Shown: positions 36,012-44,581 of the stretch, in pieces
Numbering within the stretch: the stretch's first letter is position 1
Layout of the letters: each line of letters starts with the position of its first letter
From: Lewinellaceae bacterium
GTDB lineage: Bacteria > Bacteroidota > Bacteroidia > Chitinophagales > Saprospiraceae
Reading direction: 5' to 3'
NCBI GenBank assembly: GCA_020636315.1
Contig: JACJYA010000019.1
Location: 58,576-122,575, forward strand
Length of the DNA: 64,000 nt
Made by a program: the position numbers and the translations under genes
Notes under the pieces: model-generated
The model's database searches: none
Seen by the model: only the letters and a program-made list of their open reading frames with translations
What the model was told of the DNA's origin: nothing

Positions 36012-36352
36012 TGCCGATTTTGATGATTTTTTTTCAAAATGTGAGCCAGAATTGGTTACTTTATAGCGTTCTGATTAGCAAAAGCAGTTGATGGCCCTTG
36101 CCATAATTCCCTATACGAGTAAACACGCGAATCCTAAAAAGAACAGTTCGGGAGGACAAACCGTCCGGATTTCGGCATAAAACCCGCCAAAGTGGGCTGT
36201 GATTTTTGCAAACCACTTTGTGTTGGGTGTATCTTTGATGTTACCAATGGTTGCCCGTTTTGGGACTGGTGCGGGTGGAGGCGTTAAATAATAACCTGCT
36301 TCGCCTGAATTATGCGGGCGCCTGATCCCAGAAATGAACCAAACCCTTACTA
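36012..36352. other. Intergenic region before the SprB-like gene
   Basis: 341 bp without a gene. It contains the promoter match at 36205-36237 and a weak hairpin (CCCGCC around AAAGT, then GGGC) near 36183-36197 that could end the upstream transcript. Otherwise nothing recognised. Confidence 0.5.
36205..36237 (+). promoter_or_regulatory. Probable promoter of the SprB-like gene
   Basis: TTTG (36205-36208), a 21-nt spacer and TATCTTTG (36230-36237). This is among the best two-part matches in the window. The leader would be about 110 nt. Confidence 0.55.
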
Positions 36353-39300
36353 ATGAGAGAATTGCCCATACGCTCTACAACTCTGCTCCTGTCTATTGCC
36401 CTTTTTCTGCCACTCTTCAGCATAGCCCAGAGTATAGTGGTCAGTAACCCTTCCGCCTGCCCCATCGGGTTTAACATCCCCGATGCCGGCTGCGACCCCA
36501 ACATCAATGTCGTTCCCGACCCGGAAGAAGTGTGGGTCAATGTCAGTAATGCACCGGGAAACCAACTTGGCGTTGACGTATTTCTGCGGGAAGTGCAGTT
36601 CATCATACAGCACCCGTGGGCCAACGACCTGGACATTACGCTTACCTCCCCGGGAGGCATCACTGTAGCCCTTACGCTTGACAACGGAGGCGGCGAGGAC
36701 AACTACGGAGACCCGAACACCCCCGGTTGCGGAGCGCCGGTGCGGCTCACCATGGAAAGCTGTTATTACGTGACAGATGCACCCGCTCCTTTTACGGATG
36801 CACCTCTGCGCCCGGAGGGTAGCCTGTTTCGGTTCAATGATGGAACGACCAACCCCAATGGCCAATGGATACTACATATCTGCGATGATGCTCAGGTACA
36901 CACCGGCCGCCTGGATTACGTCAACCTGATCTTCGCCCCCATTACCTGCCTGCCGGTAGAAACCGTGAATGTGATCCAGCAGGACAGCAACGCCGTGACC
37001 ATCAACTGGTCGCCTTTCAACAGTTGTGGAAATTCCATTTTAGAATACGGCCCTACCGGTTTCAGCCCCGGCGCCGGCGCCTTTGCCGGCCAGGGAACCG
37101 TGGTAACCGTCAGTGGCTGCCCGCCCTTTACCTTGCCCAACCTGCTGCCGGAAACCACTTATGACCTCTACGTCCGCAAAAACTGCGACAACGGCGCTTA
37201 TTCCGGCAACTCGTGCCCAATCACTTTCGAGACAGGGTGCATTCCGGCGCCGCGCAGCCTCCACACCAATTTTGACGCCCTGCCCGCCTGCGGCTCCTTC
37301 TGCGATACGGAATGCGACTTCAGCGGCATCTGGCGGAACAGCCGGGAGGACGACTTCGACTGGCTGGTGGACAGTGGGGGCACGCCCAGCGTAGGCACCG
37401 GCCCATCCGACGACGTCAGCGCAGGAGGGAATTACATCTATCTGGAAACTTCCGGGGTGACGTGCCAGCCCAACAAGACGGCCTATCTCGCCTCCAACTG
37501 CATACAGCTGAACAAGCAGGGAAGCGACACCTGCCACCTGTCCTTTTTTTACAATATGTACGGAGTAGGGATCGGCACCCTGAAACTCGAAGCTTCCGCC
37601 AACGGGGGGGCCTCATGGAACACCCTGTGGCAAAAGAGCGGCAACCAGGGCACGGCCTGGCACAAGGCTTACATCAGCCTCAGTGATTACGACGACGGCC
37701 AGGTGCTGCAATTCCGGTTTGCCGGCACCGAAACCGGAAGCTCCCGGGGAGATATGGCCCTGGATGAGATCACCTTTTACGGCTCGACGGACCTCGGTGA
37801 CCCCAACTTCGAATACTACGCCGATAACGATGGTGACGGCTACGGAGTCAGTTCTCAAACCATTTACAGCTGCGCCAACGCAGCTCCGGCGGGATTCTCC
37901 GCCCTCGCCGGTGATTGCAATGACAATGACCCCGGGATCAACCCCGGTATGCCGGAGACGCCCTGCAACAATGAAGACGAAAACTGCAACGGGCCGGCGG
38001 ACGACTCCATTCTGCCTCCTCCGGTTACCGCCAACGATACGATCTGTTCAGGGGAAAACGCCTTTCTGCGCGCCAATCCCGGCTTCGACAAATTCATCCT
38101 CTGGTACGAAACGCCAACCGGCGGGGACCCCATCAGCGCCGGGGAGTTGTTCAGCCCCGACCCACCGCTGTCCAATGACGGCCCGGTGCCAATTGCGGTA
38201 ACCTATTATGCAGAAGAAACGGACGGGTTCTGCACCTCTGGCGAACGGGCTCCGGCCACCGTCGTCGTCAACCCCTTGCCCGATGTATCCACCAACGAAA
38301 TGCCGGAAGTATGCCCGGGGGAAACCATAGACCTTGCCAGCCTCGACATACAGGACCTCAATTTTACAGGCAGCACCATCAGTTTCCACTCCGGCCTGCC
38401 TGCCACCGATAGCAACCTGTTGCCTTCCACAGTAGTCGGCCCCGTACAGAACACCACTTATTACTTCAAGGCCACTACGGACGCCGGGTGCACGGATGTA
38501 GGTAATGTTATGATAATGGTGCGGCCCGGGCCAAGCCTTGCCTTCTCCCCCTCCGACTCCTTTTCCCTGTGCCGGGAAAACAGCACCCTCCTCAGCGTAC
38601 AGGCCAGCGGAGGGCTGGCGCCCTATTCCTACCTCTGGAGTAACGGAGCCACCCTCAACAGCATCAGCATTCAGGCCAACTTTACCGCTGGGGTGACCGA
38701 CCATTACGCGGTTACGGTCACGGATGCGGAAGGGTGTTTTACGGCCGACAGCGCCCAGGTGAACACGACAGCCAGTATAGATTCCCTGCGCCGTTTTGTA
38801 ACCGACGTCAGCACCTGTGCGGGTTCTGACGGCAGCATCACTCTGGTGCCCCTCGACGGCACCAGCCCATTCTCCTACGAGTGGCAGGGCAGCAATGGCA
38901 TAGCCGGCGACACGGCCAACATTGCCGATACGCTCCGCATTGTGAACCTTTCTCAGGGTTCTTACCGGATCACGGTGACCGACAATTCCGAGGAGGCCTG
39001 CCGCCTCATCCTGCGCTCCGTTATTGTCAACGGCCCGGGCGCAGTCGTTCAGGATATCCTGGTGGATGATGTCACCTGCTCAGGAGCCGCCGACGGCCAG
39101 GCCTGCCTGGAAGTATTCGGAGGGACACCTCAGTACCTGTGGAGCAACGGGGACACGCAGAGTTGCGCCGGTGGCCTGTCCGGAGGCGCCTATTCCGTGA
39201 CCATTTCGGAGGGCGTCTGCGAAAGTGTGATCGAAGACATCATTATCCGGGAGCCGGACAGCATAAAGGCAGTGCCCACCCTGCGGGAACCCTCCTGCTC

Positions 39301-42300
39301 CAGCCTGAACGACGGGTCCATACACCTGGATCTTTTCGGAGGCAGCCCCCCTTATACCTATAGATGGAGTAATGGCGGCAACGCGGCAAGCGCCCTCAAC
39401 CTGGCGGGGGGAAATTATACGGCCACCATCACTGACGCCAACGATTGTCAACTCATCCGCACCTATTCGCTTCCGGCGCCCGGCCCGGTGGGCATCTATG
39501 TTGATTCCCTGGCCCCGCTGAGTTGCCACGGGCTCGCCGATGGCGCCATCAAGGCCGAAGGACAGGGCGGCACGCCTCCCTATCACTACCGCTGGAGCAA
39601 CGGCAGCACTGCCCCTCTTGTCGTCAACCTGGCCCGCGGGGCCTACACCCTTACCGTCACCGATTTCAATGGATGCCAGGCCACAGAGGCCTTCAACATC
39701 ACTGAGCCGGAACCGGTGAGCCTGGCGCTTCTGGAAATCACCGAGCCGGAATGTGTGGGAGATAAAAACGGCGAGATCGTAGTGGCAGCCTCCGGAGGGA
39801 CGGCCCCCTACGAATACAGCTGGAGCGATATGGGAACCGACAGCATCCTCATGAACCTGCCGGTGGGCACCTACTATGCTTACGCGACCGATGCCAATAA
39901 CTGCCCGCCGGATACCCTGGAGGTCGTATTATCGGCAGTTTCCGTTCTCGACCTGGATATTTCCATTACCGAGCCGGATTGCATCGGGCCGCAAACCGGC
40001 AGCATCAGCCTGCAACCCAACGGCACTCCTCCTTTTTCCTATGAGTGGTGCCGCGGCGACACGACTCCAATCATCAGCGCTCTGGACACCGGATATTACT
40101 GTGTTCGCATCGAAGATGGGGAAGGATGCATTTATGATACGGCCATTGTACTATCCGCCCCGCAGGCCTTTCTGATCAATACCATTGTCGTTCAACCGAC
40201 CTGCTTCGGCACCAATGACGGGCTGATCGACATCAACATCATCCAATCGGGGCCCCCTCCGATCACTTTCAGCTGGGACGACGGCGCCAGCGGCCCCACC
40301 CGCCTGGACCTGCCCGACCGGGACTACCGGGTAACCATCAGCGACAACAACGGATGCACTTACGAGCCGGCGCCCATTACCATTCAGAGCCCGCCGGTGC
40401 TGGAACTGGGGCTGGAGGGAGTCGGAGAGATCAGTTGCTATGGAGACACCACCGGTTTTATCGAAGTGACCGTCAGGGGAGGAAGCCCGCCCTATTCTTA
40501 CAACTGGGTGGGTGAGAACTTCACCGGGGAAGACCTGTTTAACGTCCCTGCCGGCACTTACCGCCTGCTGGTTCAGGACGCCAATTCCTGCCCAATTGAT
40601 ACTATTTTTGTGTTGAATCAGCCTCCGCCACTTTCCGCCGACATAGAAATGCTGGCCGATGACATCTGCGAGGGCGGGGCCGTACAGAAGCTCATTGCCG
40701 ACATAAACGGTGGATCCCCTCCTTACAGCCTGCAGTGGAGCAATGGATCTACGGACACCTGCCTGGTGGAGCCGGCGCCCGCCGATTACGTGCTCAGCGT
40801 GGCCGATGCCCATTCCTGCAGTGCGGAATCCTCCTCCGTCAAGGTAGATGAAAACGTGGAGCCCTTCCAACTGGATACCTTTTTCATGGACGCTATCAGC
40901 TGCAATGGGGCCCGTGACGGTTGTATTACCGCCGTTGTCTCCGGAGGTTATTCCAATTACCGCTTTCACTTCAGCAACGGAGTGATCCGGCAAAATGCCG
41001 GAGACAGCGTTACCCTCTGCAACCTTTCCCCGGGCAATTACCAGGTGACGGTCACCGACCTGTCCACCGGCTGCACGGCGGCATCCGGCCAGTTGGCCCT
41101 CTCCCAGCCTCCTCCGCTATTCTTCCGCCGCGACAGCATTGAAGCGGTCAATTGTTTTGCAAGCGATGACGGCGGGGTTTTCACTACCACAACCGGAGGG
41201 ACGGCCCCTTATTTCTACTCCTGGTTCAATGAGACGGATTCTCTGGTCAGCACGGAAGGCGACCTGACGGGCGTTCCCGCCGGCCGCTACACCGGCTATG
41301 TAACGGACGCCCACGGGTGCACAGCGATGATAACAGGCACCGTGCCCTCCGTCAATTCGCCGATCAGGGATACGCTCGTAACGGTTCAGGATGTAGCCTG
41401 CAAAGGGGAGGCTACCGGCGCCATCAGCCTGACGATCCTGGGCGGCGCTCCTCCTTTCCTTTATGACTGGAACAATGGCCGAAACACCCTCAACATCAGC
41501 GATCTCCCTGCCGGCAGTTACAGCCTTACCGTCACCGATTCGGACAACTGCCAGGCCACTTTCGGCAATTTTGTAGTAGAAGAACCCGCCACCGCACTGG
41601 AGATAAGGGTGGAAGGCGATTCCATCTCCTGTTTCGGCCTGGCCGAAGGGTCCATCGAAGCCAGTGTAACGGGAGGAAGCCTTCCCTACTCTTTCGAATG
41701 GTATTACGAAGGCATGCTCATACCCACCCCCGACACCAATTACCTGGACGAACTGGAGGCAGGCCTCTATACCCTCATCCTACAGGATTCGAACAACTGT
41801 GTCCGGGAATATAACCTGGATATCCCGCAGCCTGACGAGATCCACATCTCCATCAATCTAATACCGCCTGCGGGGCAGCAGGACGGGACCGCTGCTGCCA
41901 CCGTCAGCGGCGGGGCACCGGATTATGAGTACCTCTGGAGTACAGGAGACACTACGCCTTCCATCACTTTCACTGCCATGGAAGACTCCTTCAGCCTCAC
42001 TGTTACCGACCAGAATGGTTGCCAGGCCGTTGCCAACGTCATTGTCAGTGGTTCCTATGAATCCAAACTGGTCAATAGCGCCAGGCTGTTCCCCAACCCT
42101 ACTTCGGGAGAACTCTGGCTGGAGGTGCAACTGGCGGAGCCGGCGCCAATAAGTTTGGGCATTCGGGATATGCTGGGGCGGGTATTGAAGAAAAAGGAAG
42201 TGGGCATCATCCAACAGGAGCGCCTGTTACTGAACGTAGAAGCGCTGCCCGAAGGCGTGTACTGGCTGGTGCTCCGGTCGGGGAACCAGCTGGTGTACAG

Positions 42301-42322
42301 CAGCCGGTTCGTGGTTTTTTGA
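36353..42322 (+). CDS. SprB-like giant surface protein: P-domain, MAM, metal-binding motif, about 15 SprB repeats, T9SS type A tail
   Basis: A 1989-aa exported protein with a signal peptide (1-25). Order: proprotein-convertase P-like domain (about 45-200: WVNVSNAPGN, HPWANDLDITLTSPGGITV, NPNGQWILHICDD); FN3 (about 203-295); MAM-like domain (about 305-475); a Ca-binding MopE-type motif (DNDGDGYG ... GDCNDNDPGINPG, about 485-548); two Ig-like segments; about 15 SprB repeats (about 733-1898; pattern C.G..DG.I....GG.PPY.Y.WSNG ... L.AG.Y..TVTD..GC); and a type A sorting domain (LFPNPTSGELWLEVQ ... GVYWLVLRS). SprB repeats are named after the mobile gliding adhesin of Flavobacterium johnsoniae, whose own sorting signal is type B. 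Adhesion is likely; a motility role is not shown. Its stop is 11 bp from that of the convergent PorE-like gene. Confidence 0.88.
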   Translation: MRELPIRSTTLLLSIALFLPLFSIAQSIVVSNPSACPIGFNIPDAGCDPNINVVPDPEEVWVNVSNAPGNQLGVDVFLREVQFIIQHPWANDLDITLTSPGGITVALTLDNGGGEDNYGDPNTPGCGAPVRLTMESCYYVTDAPAPFTDAPLRPEGSLFRFNDGTTNPNGQWILHICDDAQVHTGRLDYVNLIFAPITCLPVETVNVIQQDSNAVTINWSPFNSCGNSILEYGPTGFSPGAGAFAGQGTVVTVSGCPPFTLPNLLPETTYDLYVRKNCDNGAYSGNSCPITFETGCIPAPRSLHTNFDALPACGSFCDTECDFSGIWRNSREDDFDWLVDSGGTPSVGTGPSDDVSAGGNYIYLETSGVTCQPNKTAYLASNCIQLNKQGSDTCHLSFFYNMYGVGIGTLKLEASANGGASWNTLWQKSGNQGTAWHKAYISLSDYDDGQVLQFRFAGTETGSSRGDMALDEITFYGSTDLGDPNFEYYADNDGDGYGVSSQTIYSCANAAPAGFSALAGDCNDNDPGINPGMPETPCNNEDENCNGPADDSILPPPVTANDTICSGENAFLRANPGFDKFILWYETPTGGDPISAGELFSPDPPLSNDGPVPIAVTYYAEETDGFCTSGERAPATVVVNPLPDVSTNEMPEVCPGETIDLASLDIQDLNFTGSTISFHSGLPATDSNLLPSTVVGPVQNTTYYFKATTDAGCTDVGNVMIMVRPGPSLAFSPSDSFSLCRENSTLLSVQASGGLAPYSYLWSNGATLNSISIQANFTAGVTDHYAVTVTDAEGCFTADSAQVNTTASIDSLRRFVTDVSTCAGSDGSITLVPLDGTSPFSYEWQGSNGIAGDTANIADTLRIVNLSQGSYRITVTDNSEEACRLILRSVIVNGPGAVVQDILVDDVTCSGAADGQACLEVFGGTPQYLWSNGDTQSCAGGLSGGAYSVTISEGVCESVIEDIIIREPDSIKAVPTLREPSCSSLNDGSIHLDLFGGSPPYTYRWSNGGNAASALNLAGGNYTATITDANDCQLIRTYSLPAPGPVGIYVDSLAPLSCHGLADGAIKAEGQGGTPPYHYRWSNGSTAPLVVNLARGAYTLTVTDFNGCQATEAFNITEPEPVSLALLEITEPECVGDKNGEIVVAASGGTAPYEYSWSDMGTDSILMNLPVGTYYAYATDANNCPPDTLEVVLSAVSVLDLDISITEPDCIGPQTGSISLQPNGTPPFSYEWCRGDTTPIISALDTGYYCVRIEDGEGCIYDTAIVLSAPQAFLINTIVVQPTCFGTNDGLIDINIIQSGPPPITFSWDDGASGPTRLDLPDRDYRVTISDNNGCTYEPAPITIQSPPVLELGLEGVGEISCYGDTTGFIEVTVRGGSPPYSYNWVGENFTGEDLFNVPAGTYRLLVQDANSCPIDTIFVLNQPPPLSADIEMLADDICEGGAVQKLIADINGGSPPYSLQWSNGSTDTCLVEPAPADYVLSVADAHSCSAESSSVKVDENVEPFQLDTFFMDAISCNGARDGCITAVVSGGYSNYRFHFSNGVIRQNAGDSVTLCNLSPGNYQVTVTDLSTGCTAASGQLALSQPPPLFFRRDSIEAVNCFASDDGGVFTTTTGGTAPYFYSWFNETDSLVSTEGDLTGVPAGRYTGYVTDAHGCTAMITGTVPSVNSPIRDTLVTVQDVACKGEATGAISLTILGGAPPFLYDWNNGRNTLNISDLPAGSYSLTVTDSDNCQATFGNFVVEEPATALEIRVEGDSISCFGLAEGSIEASVTGGSLPYSFEWYYEGMLIPTPDTNYLDELEAGLYTLILQDSNNCVREYNLDIPQPDEIHISINLIPPAGQQDGTAAATVSGGAPDYEYLWSTGDTTPSITFTAMEDSFSLTVTDQNGCQAVANVIVSGSYESKLVNSARLFPNPTSGELWLEVQLAEPAPISLGIRDMLGRVLKKKEVGIIQQERLLLNVEALPEGVYWLVLRSGNQLVYSSRFVVF
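38550..42050 (+). repeat. About 15 SprB-type in-frame repeats
   Basis: Units of 55-65 codons, each beginning with a cysteine-containing strand followed by GG-[ST]-[AP]-PY and ending TVTD..GC or a variant. Units are diverged at DNA level, so this is an old array and not a recent expansion. Confidence 0.85.
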
Positions 42323-42333
42323 CCCCACGATAC

Positions 42334-44310
42334 CTACTCGATGATCTTAAACGTCGTCCGCCGGTTGGCCTGATGCTGCTCCTCGGTGCAACGCGAACAG
42401 AGGCAGTCCACCTCGGGCTGGCTCTCGCCGTAGCCGCGGGCCACGAGCCGGGCCGGGTCGATGCCGCTGGCGATCAGGTAATCCACCGCAGACTGGGCGC
42501 GTTTCTGGGAAAGGTCCTCATTGTAGCGCGTGGCGCCCCGGCAGTCGGTGTGGGAACCCAGCTGAATGCGAATATCGGGGTTGAGCTTCAGGTTGCGGGC
42601 CAGTTCATCGAGCGTGGGTTTGGCGTCATCCCGGATATCCCACTTGTCGAAGTCGTAGTAAATATTTTCCAGGGTGATCTCCTTGTCGAGGAAGATCTTG
42701 TCCAGGACGATCTCGACCTCGAAGGTTTGCACCGGGTTGTTCGGGTCCCGGCCAATACCGACAGTGGAGAAGTAAGCATCTTTTTTAAGGTAATTCTCCC
42801 GGGAGGCCAGGAAGTCATAATCCGTATTTTCCTCCAGTTCCAGGCGGAACATGCCATCTTCACCAACTGTAACGTTTTCTTTCTTTCCATTGTACTGGAT
42901 CAACACTTCAGAGCCGGGCAGCGGCTTGCGGCCCAGGACTTTGCTGTTCGGGTCCGTGGGGTTGTCGTAGATCTTTTCCAGCACGTAGCCCTCCAGAAGG
43001 AGTTTATACTCGATCTCTTCCGGTACTTCCACTACCGGCGGCTCGGGCGGTACAACTTTGATGAAGCGGTAGATGTCGTCTCCTCCGATCCCATCTTCAC
43101 GGGTAGAGGTGAAATAACCTGCCTGCAGGACCCCATCCGGCAGGGGAGCATCGTGGTCGATCACAAAACCGAAGTCGTCTCCTCCGGAATTGATGGGAGC
43201 TTTGAGGTTGTAGGCCGGCGCCCAGGAACCGTTGCTCAGCTTGTAGGAACGGAAAATATCGAGCCCTCCCATGCCGGTATGGCTGTCGGAGGCGAAGTAA
43301 AGGGTATCGCCATCGATGAAAGGGAATTTCTCATTGCCCGGGGTGTTGACAGAGCGGCTCAGCAACTGAGGCACCCCCCAGTTGCCATCTTTCTCCCGCT
43401 TGACGGCGTATATGTCATACCCTCCCCATCCGTCAGGGTTGTCAGAGGAGAAATACAGAGTATTGCCATCAGCGGAAAGGCTGGGATGAACGTAATTGAC
43501 ACCTTCCTGGATAAACGGGAGAGGCTGAGGGACGGACCAGCTGTTTCCAACGCCCTGGCTGGCCATCAGTTTGCAGTAGGCGTCTTCGTATTTGCCGTTG
43601 CTGAAGCAGCGGGTAAAATAAATTTCGGAATAATCCCGATTGAAAGCTACTGTGCCCTCGTTGTTATCGGTGTTGAGGTTGTTGTCAAAGCCGGTGACGC
43701 TGTTTGAATTGAGGTCAACCAGAAAAAGGTCGGAAAAGTCGTTGCCGGTCCAGTTGTACGTTTCATCTCCGGTGCTTACGGAGCGGTCGGAGGTAATGAC
43801 TAACTTGTTGCCTTTGTAAACCACCGGAGAGTAATCGGAATTCCCGGTATTAAAACTCAGCACTTCCACCTCATATTCCGGCGGCAGCTGCTTCCATCCC
43901 TGAGCGATCTGGCAGGCGCTGATCTCCCGGCGGTATTCATAGGGGCTTCCGATCTCTATCCCCAGGTCTTTAAACGCCTGCATAGCTTCCTCATAGCGTT
44001 CGGCGCGTTTGAGGGCATAGGCATATTCCTTGAGGGCATCAACCCCGTACTGGTTGTCATAGGCAATGCGGTACCAGCGGATGGATTGATCACTTTTGTT
44101 CATCTGCCGGTAGGACTCCCCCAGCAAAAAGGCGATCTTCCCCTGTTCGACGCGGCTTTTAGCCTTATCGTATTCCTTCTGCAGCAGATCCACCGCAACG
44201 GCATATTGCTTGACTTCCACGGCGGTCCGGCCGTCACGCACTTTCATGGTGTACGTACAGGCGGTAAGCAGTCCGATCAGAAAGGCGAGTATGGTAATGT
44301 TCCTGGCCAT
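42334..44310 (-). CDS. PorE-like lipoprotein: TPR, beta-propeller, CRD and OmpA-C domain
   Basis: A 658-aa lipoprotein. The ATG at 44310 gives a signal with lipobox LLTAC (Cys18); the frame is open 20 codons further, through a GC-rich repeat, and that start is rejected. TPR-type helices run about 25-130. A PD40/WD40-like propeller follows (about 165-410; repeats such as LSADGNTLYFSSDNPDGWGGYDIYAV). Then come a carboxypeptidase-regulatory-like domain (about 435-520) and a peptidoglycan-binding OmpA-C domain (about 540-658; IYYDFDKWDI, LGSHTDCRG, LSQKRAQSAVDYL). The order is that of Porphyromonas PorE, a T9SS component attached to peptidoglycan. Paralogues often sit beside large T9SS substrates, as here beside the SprB-like gene. 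Whether it is the core PorE or a dedicated paralogue cannot be told. Confidence 0.85.
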   Translation of the reverse strand: MARNITILAFLIGLLTACTYTMKVRDGRTAVEVKQYAVAVDLLQKEYDKAKSRVEQGKIAFLLGESYRQMNKSDQSIRWYRIAYDNQYGVDALKEYAYALKRAERYEEAMQAFKDLGIEIGSPYEYRREISACQIAQGWKQLPPEYEVEVLSFNTGNSDYSPVVYKGNKLVITSDRSVSTGDETYNWTGNDFSDLFLVDLNSNSVTGFDNNLNTDNNEGTVAFNRDYSEIYFTRCFSNGKYEDAYCKLMASQGVGNSWSVPQPLPFIQEGVNYVHPSLSADGNTLYFSSDNPDGWGGYDIYAVKREKDGNWGVPQLLSRSVNTPGNEKFPFIDGDTLYFASDSHTGMGGLDIFRSYKLSNGSWAPAYNLKAPINSGGDDFGFVIDHDAPLPDGVLQAGYFTSTREDGIGGDDIYRFIKVVPPEPPVVEVPEEIEYKLLLEGYVLEKIYDNPTDPNSKVLGRKPLPGSEVLIQYNGKKENVTVGEDGMFRLELEENTDYDFLASRENYLKKDAYFSTVGIGRDPNNPVQTFEVEIVLDKIFLDKEITLENIYYDFDKWDIRDDAKPTLDELARNLKLNPDIRIQLGSHTDCRGATRYNEDLSQKRAQSAVDYLIASGIDPARLVARGYGESQPEVDCLCSRCTEEQHQANRRTTFKIIE

Positions 44311-44325
44311 AGTATTGTTTTTAAG

Positions 44326-44356
44326 CCTCCCCCTAACCCCCTCCTTCGGAAGGGGA
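44326..44356. repeat. Short GC-rich hairpin repeat CCTCCCCCTAACCCCCTCC...GGAAGGGGA
   Basis: A C-rich run folding on a TTCG loop onto GGAAGGGG. Sequences of this kind are common dispersed repeats in Bacteroidota and cyanobacterial genomes as I recall them. It lies 16 bp upstream of the PorE-like start. A looser relative (CCCCCAAAGGAGGAAAG) stands at 61545-61561. Confidence 0.5.
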
Positions 44357-44524
44357 ACTGCTGCTATCAAGGCGCAGCTATAGGTGAGCCTGACACTTAG
44401 ATAAACGCCAGGGAGGAAATTATTGTTGTTGGGAGCCGGGAGCGGGCCTAAGAGATGTAAGCTGGAAGGCAGGTGGTGTCAGATGGAAGGCACTTAGAGC
44501 TGGCCAATTATATTAGTAACAAAA

Positions 44525-44555
44525 AACCGCCCCCGGTTCAGTTCCAGGGGCGGTT
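44525..44555 (-). terminator. Intrinsic terminator of the 1863-aa protein gene
   Basis: Read on the minus strand: AACCGCCCC, a 12-13 nt loop, GGGGCGGTT, then a T-rich run (complement of the A-run at 44519-44526). It lies 27 bp after the stop at 44582. The rest of 44357-44581 shows no gene. Confidence 0.85.
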
Positions 44556-44581
44556 CAGGGTGCTAAAAACCTTTTTAGGAT

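Noticed and set aside
42319..43707. 462-codon plus-strand frame opposite the PorE-like gene
   Set aside because: It overlaps the end of the SprB-like gene and is antisense to an OmpA/propeller protein with clear motifs.
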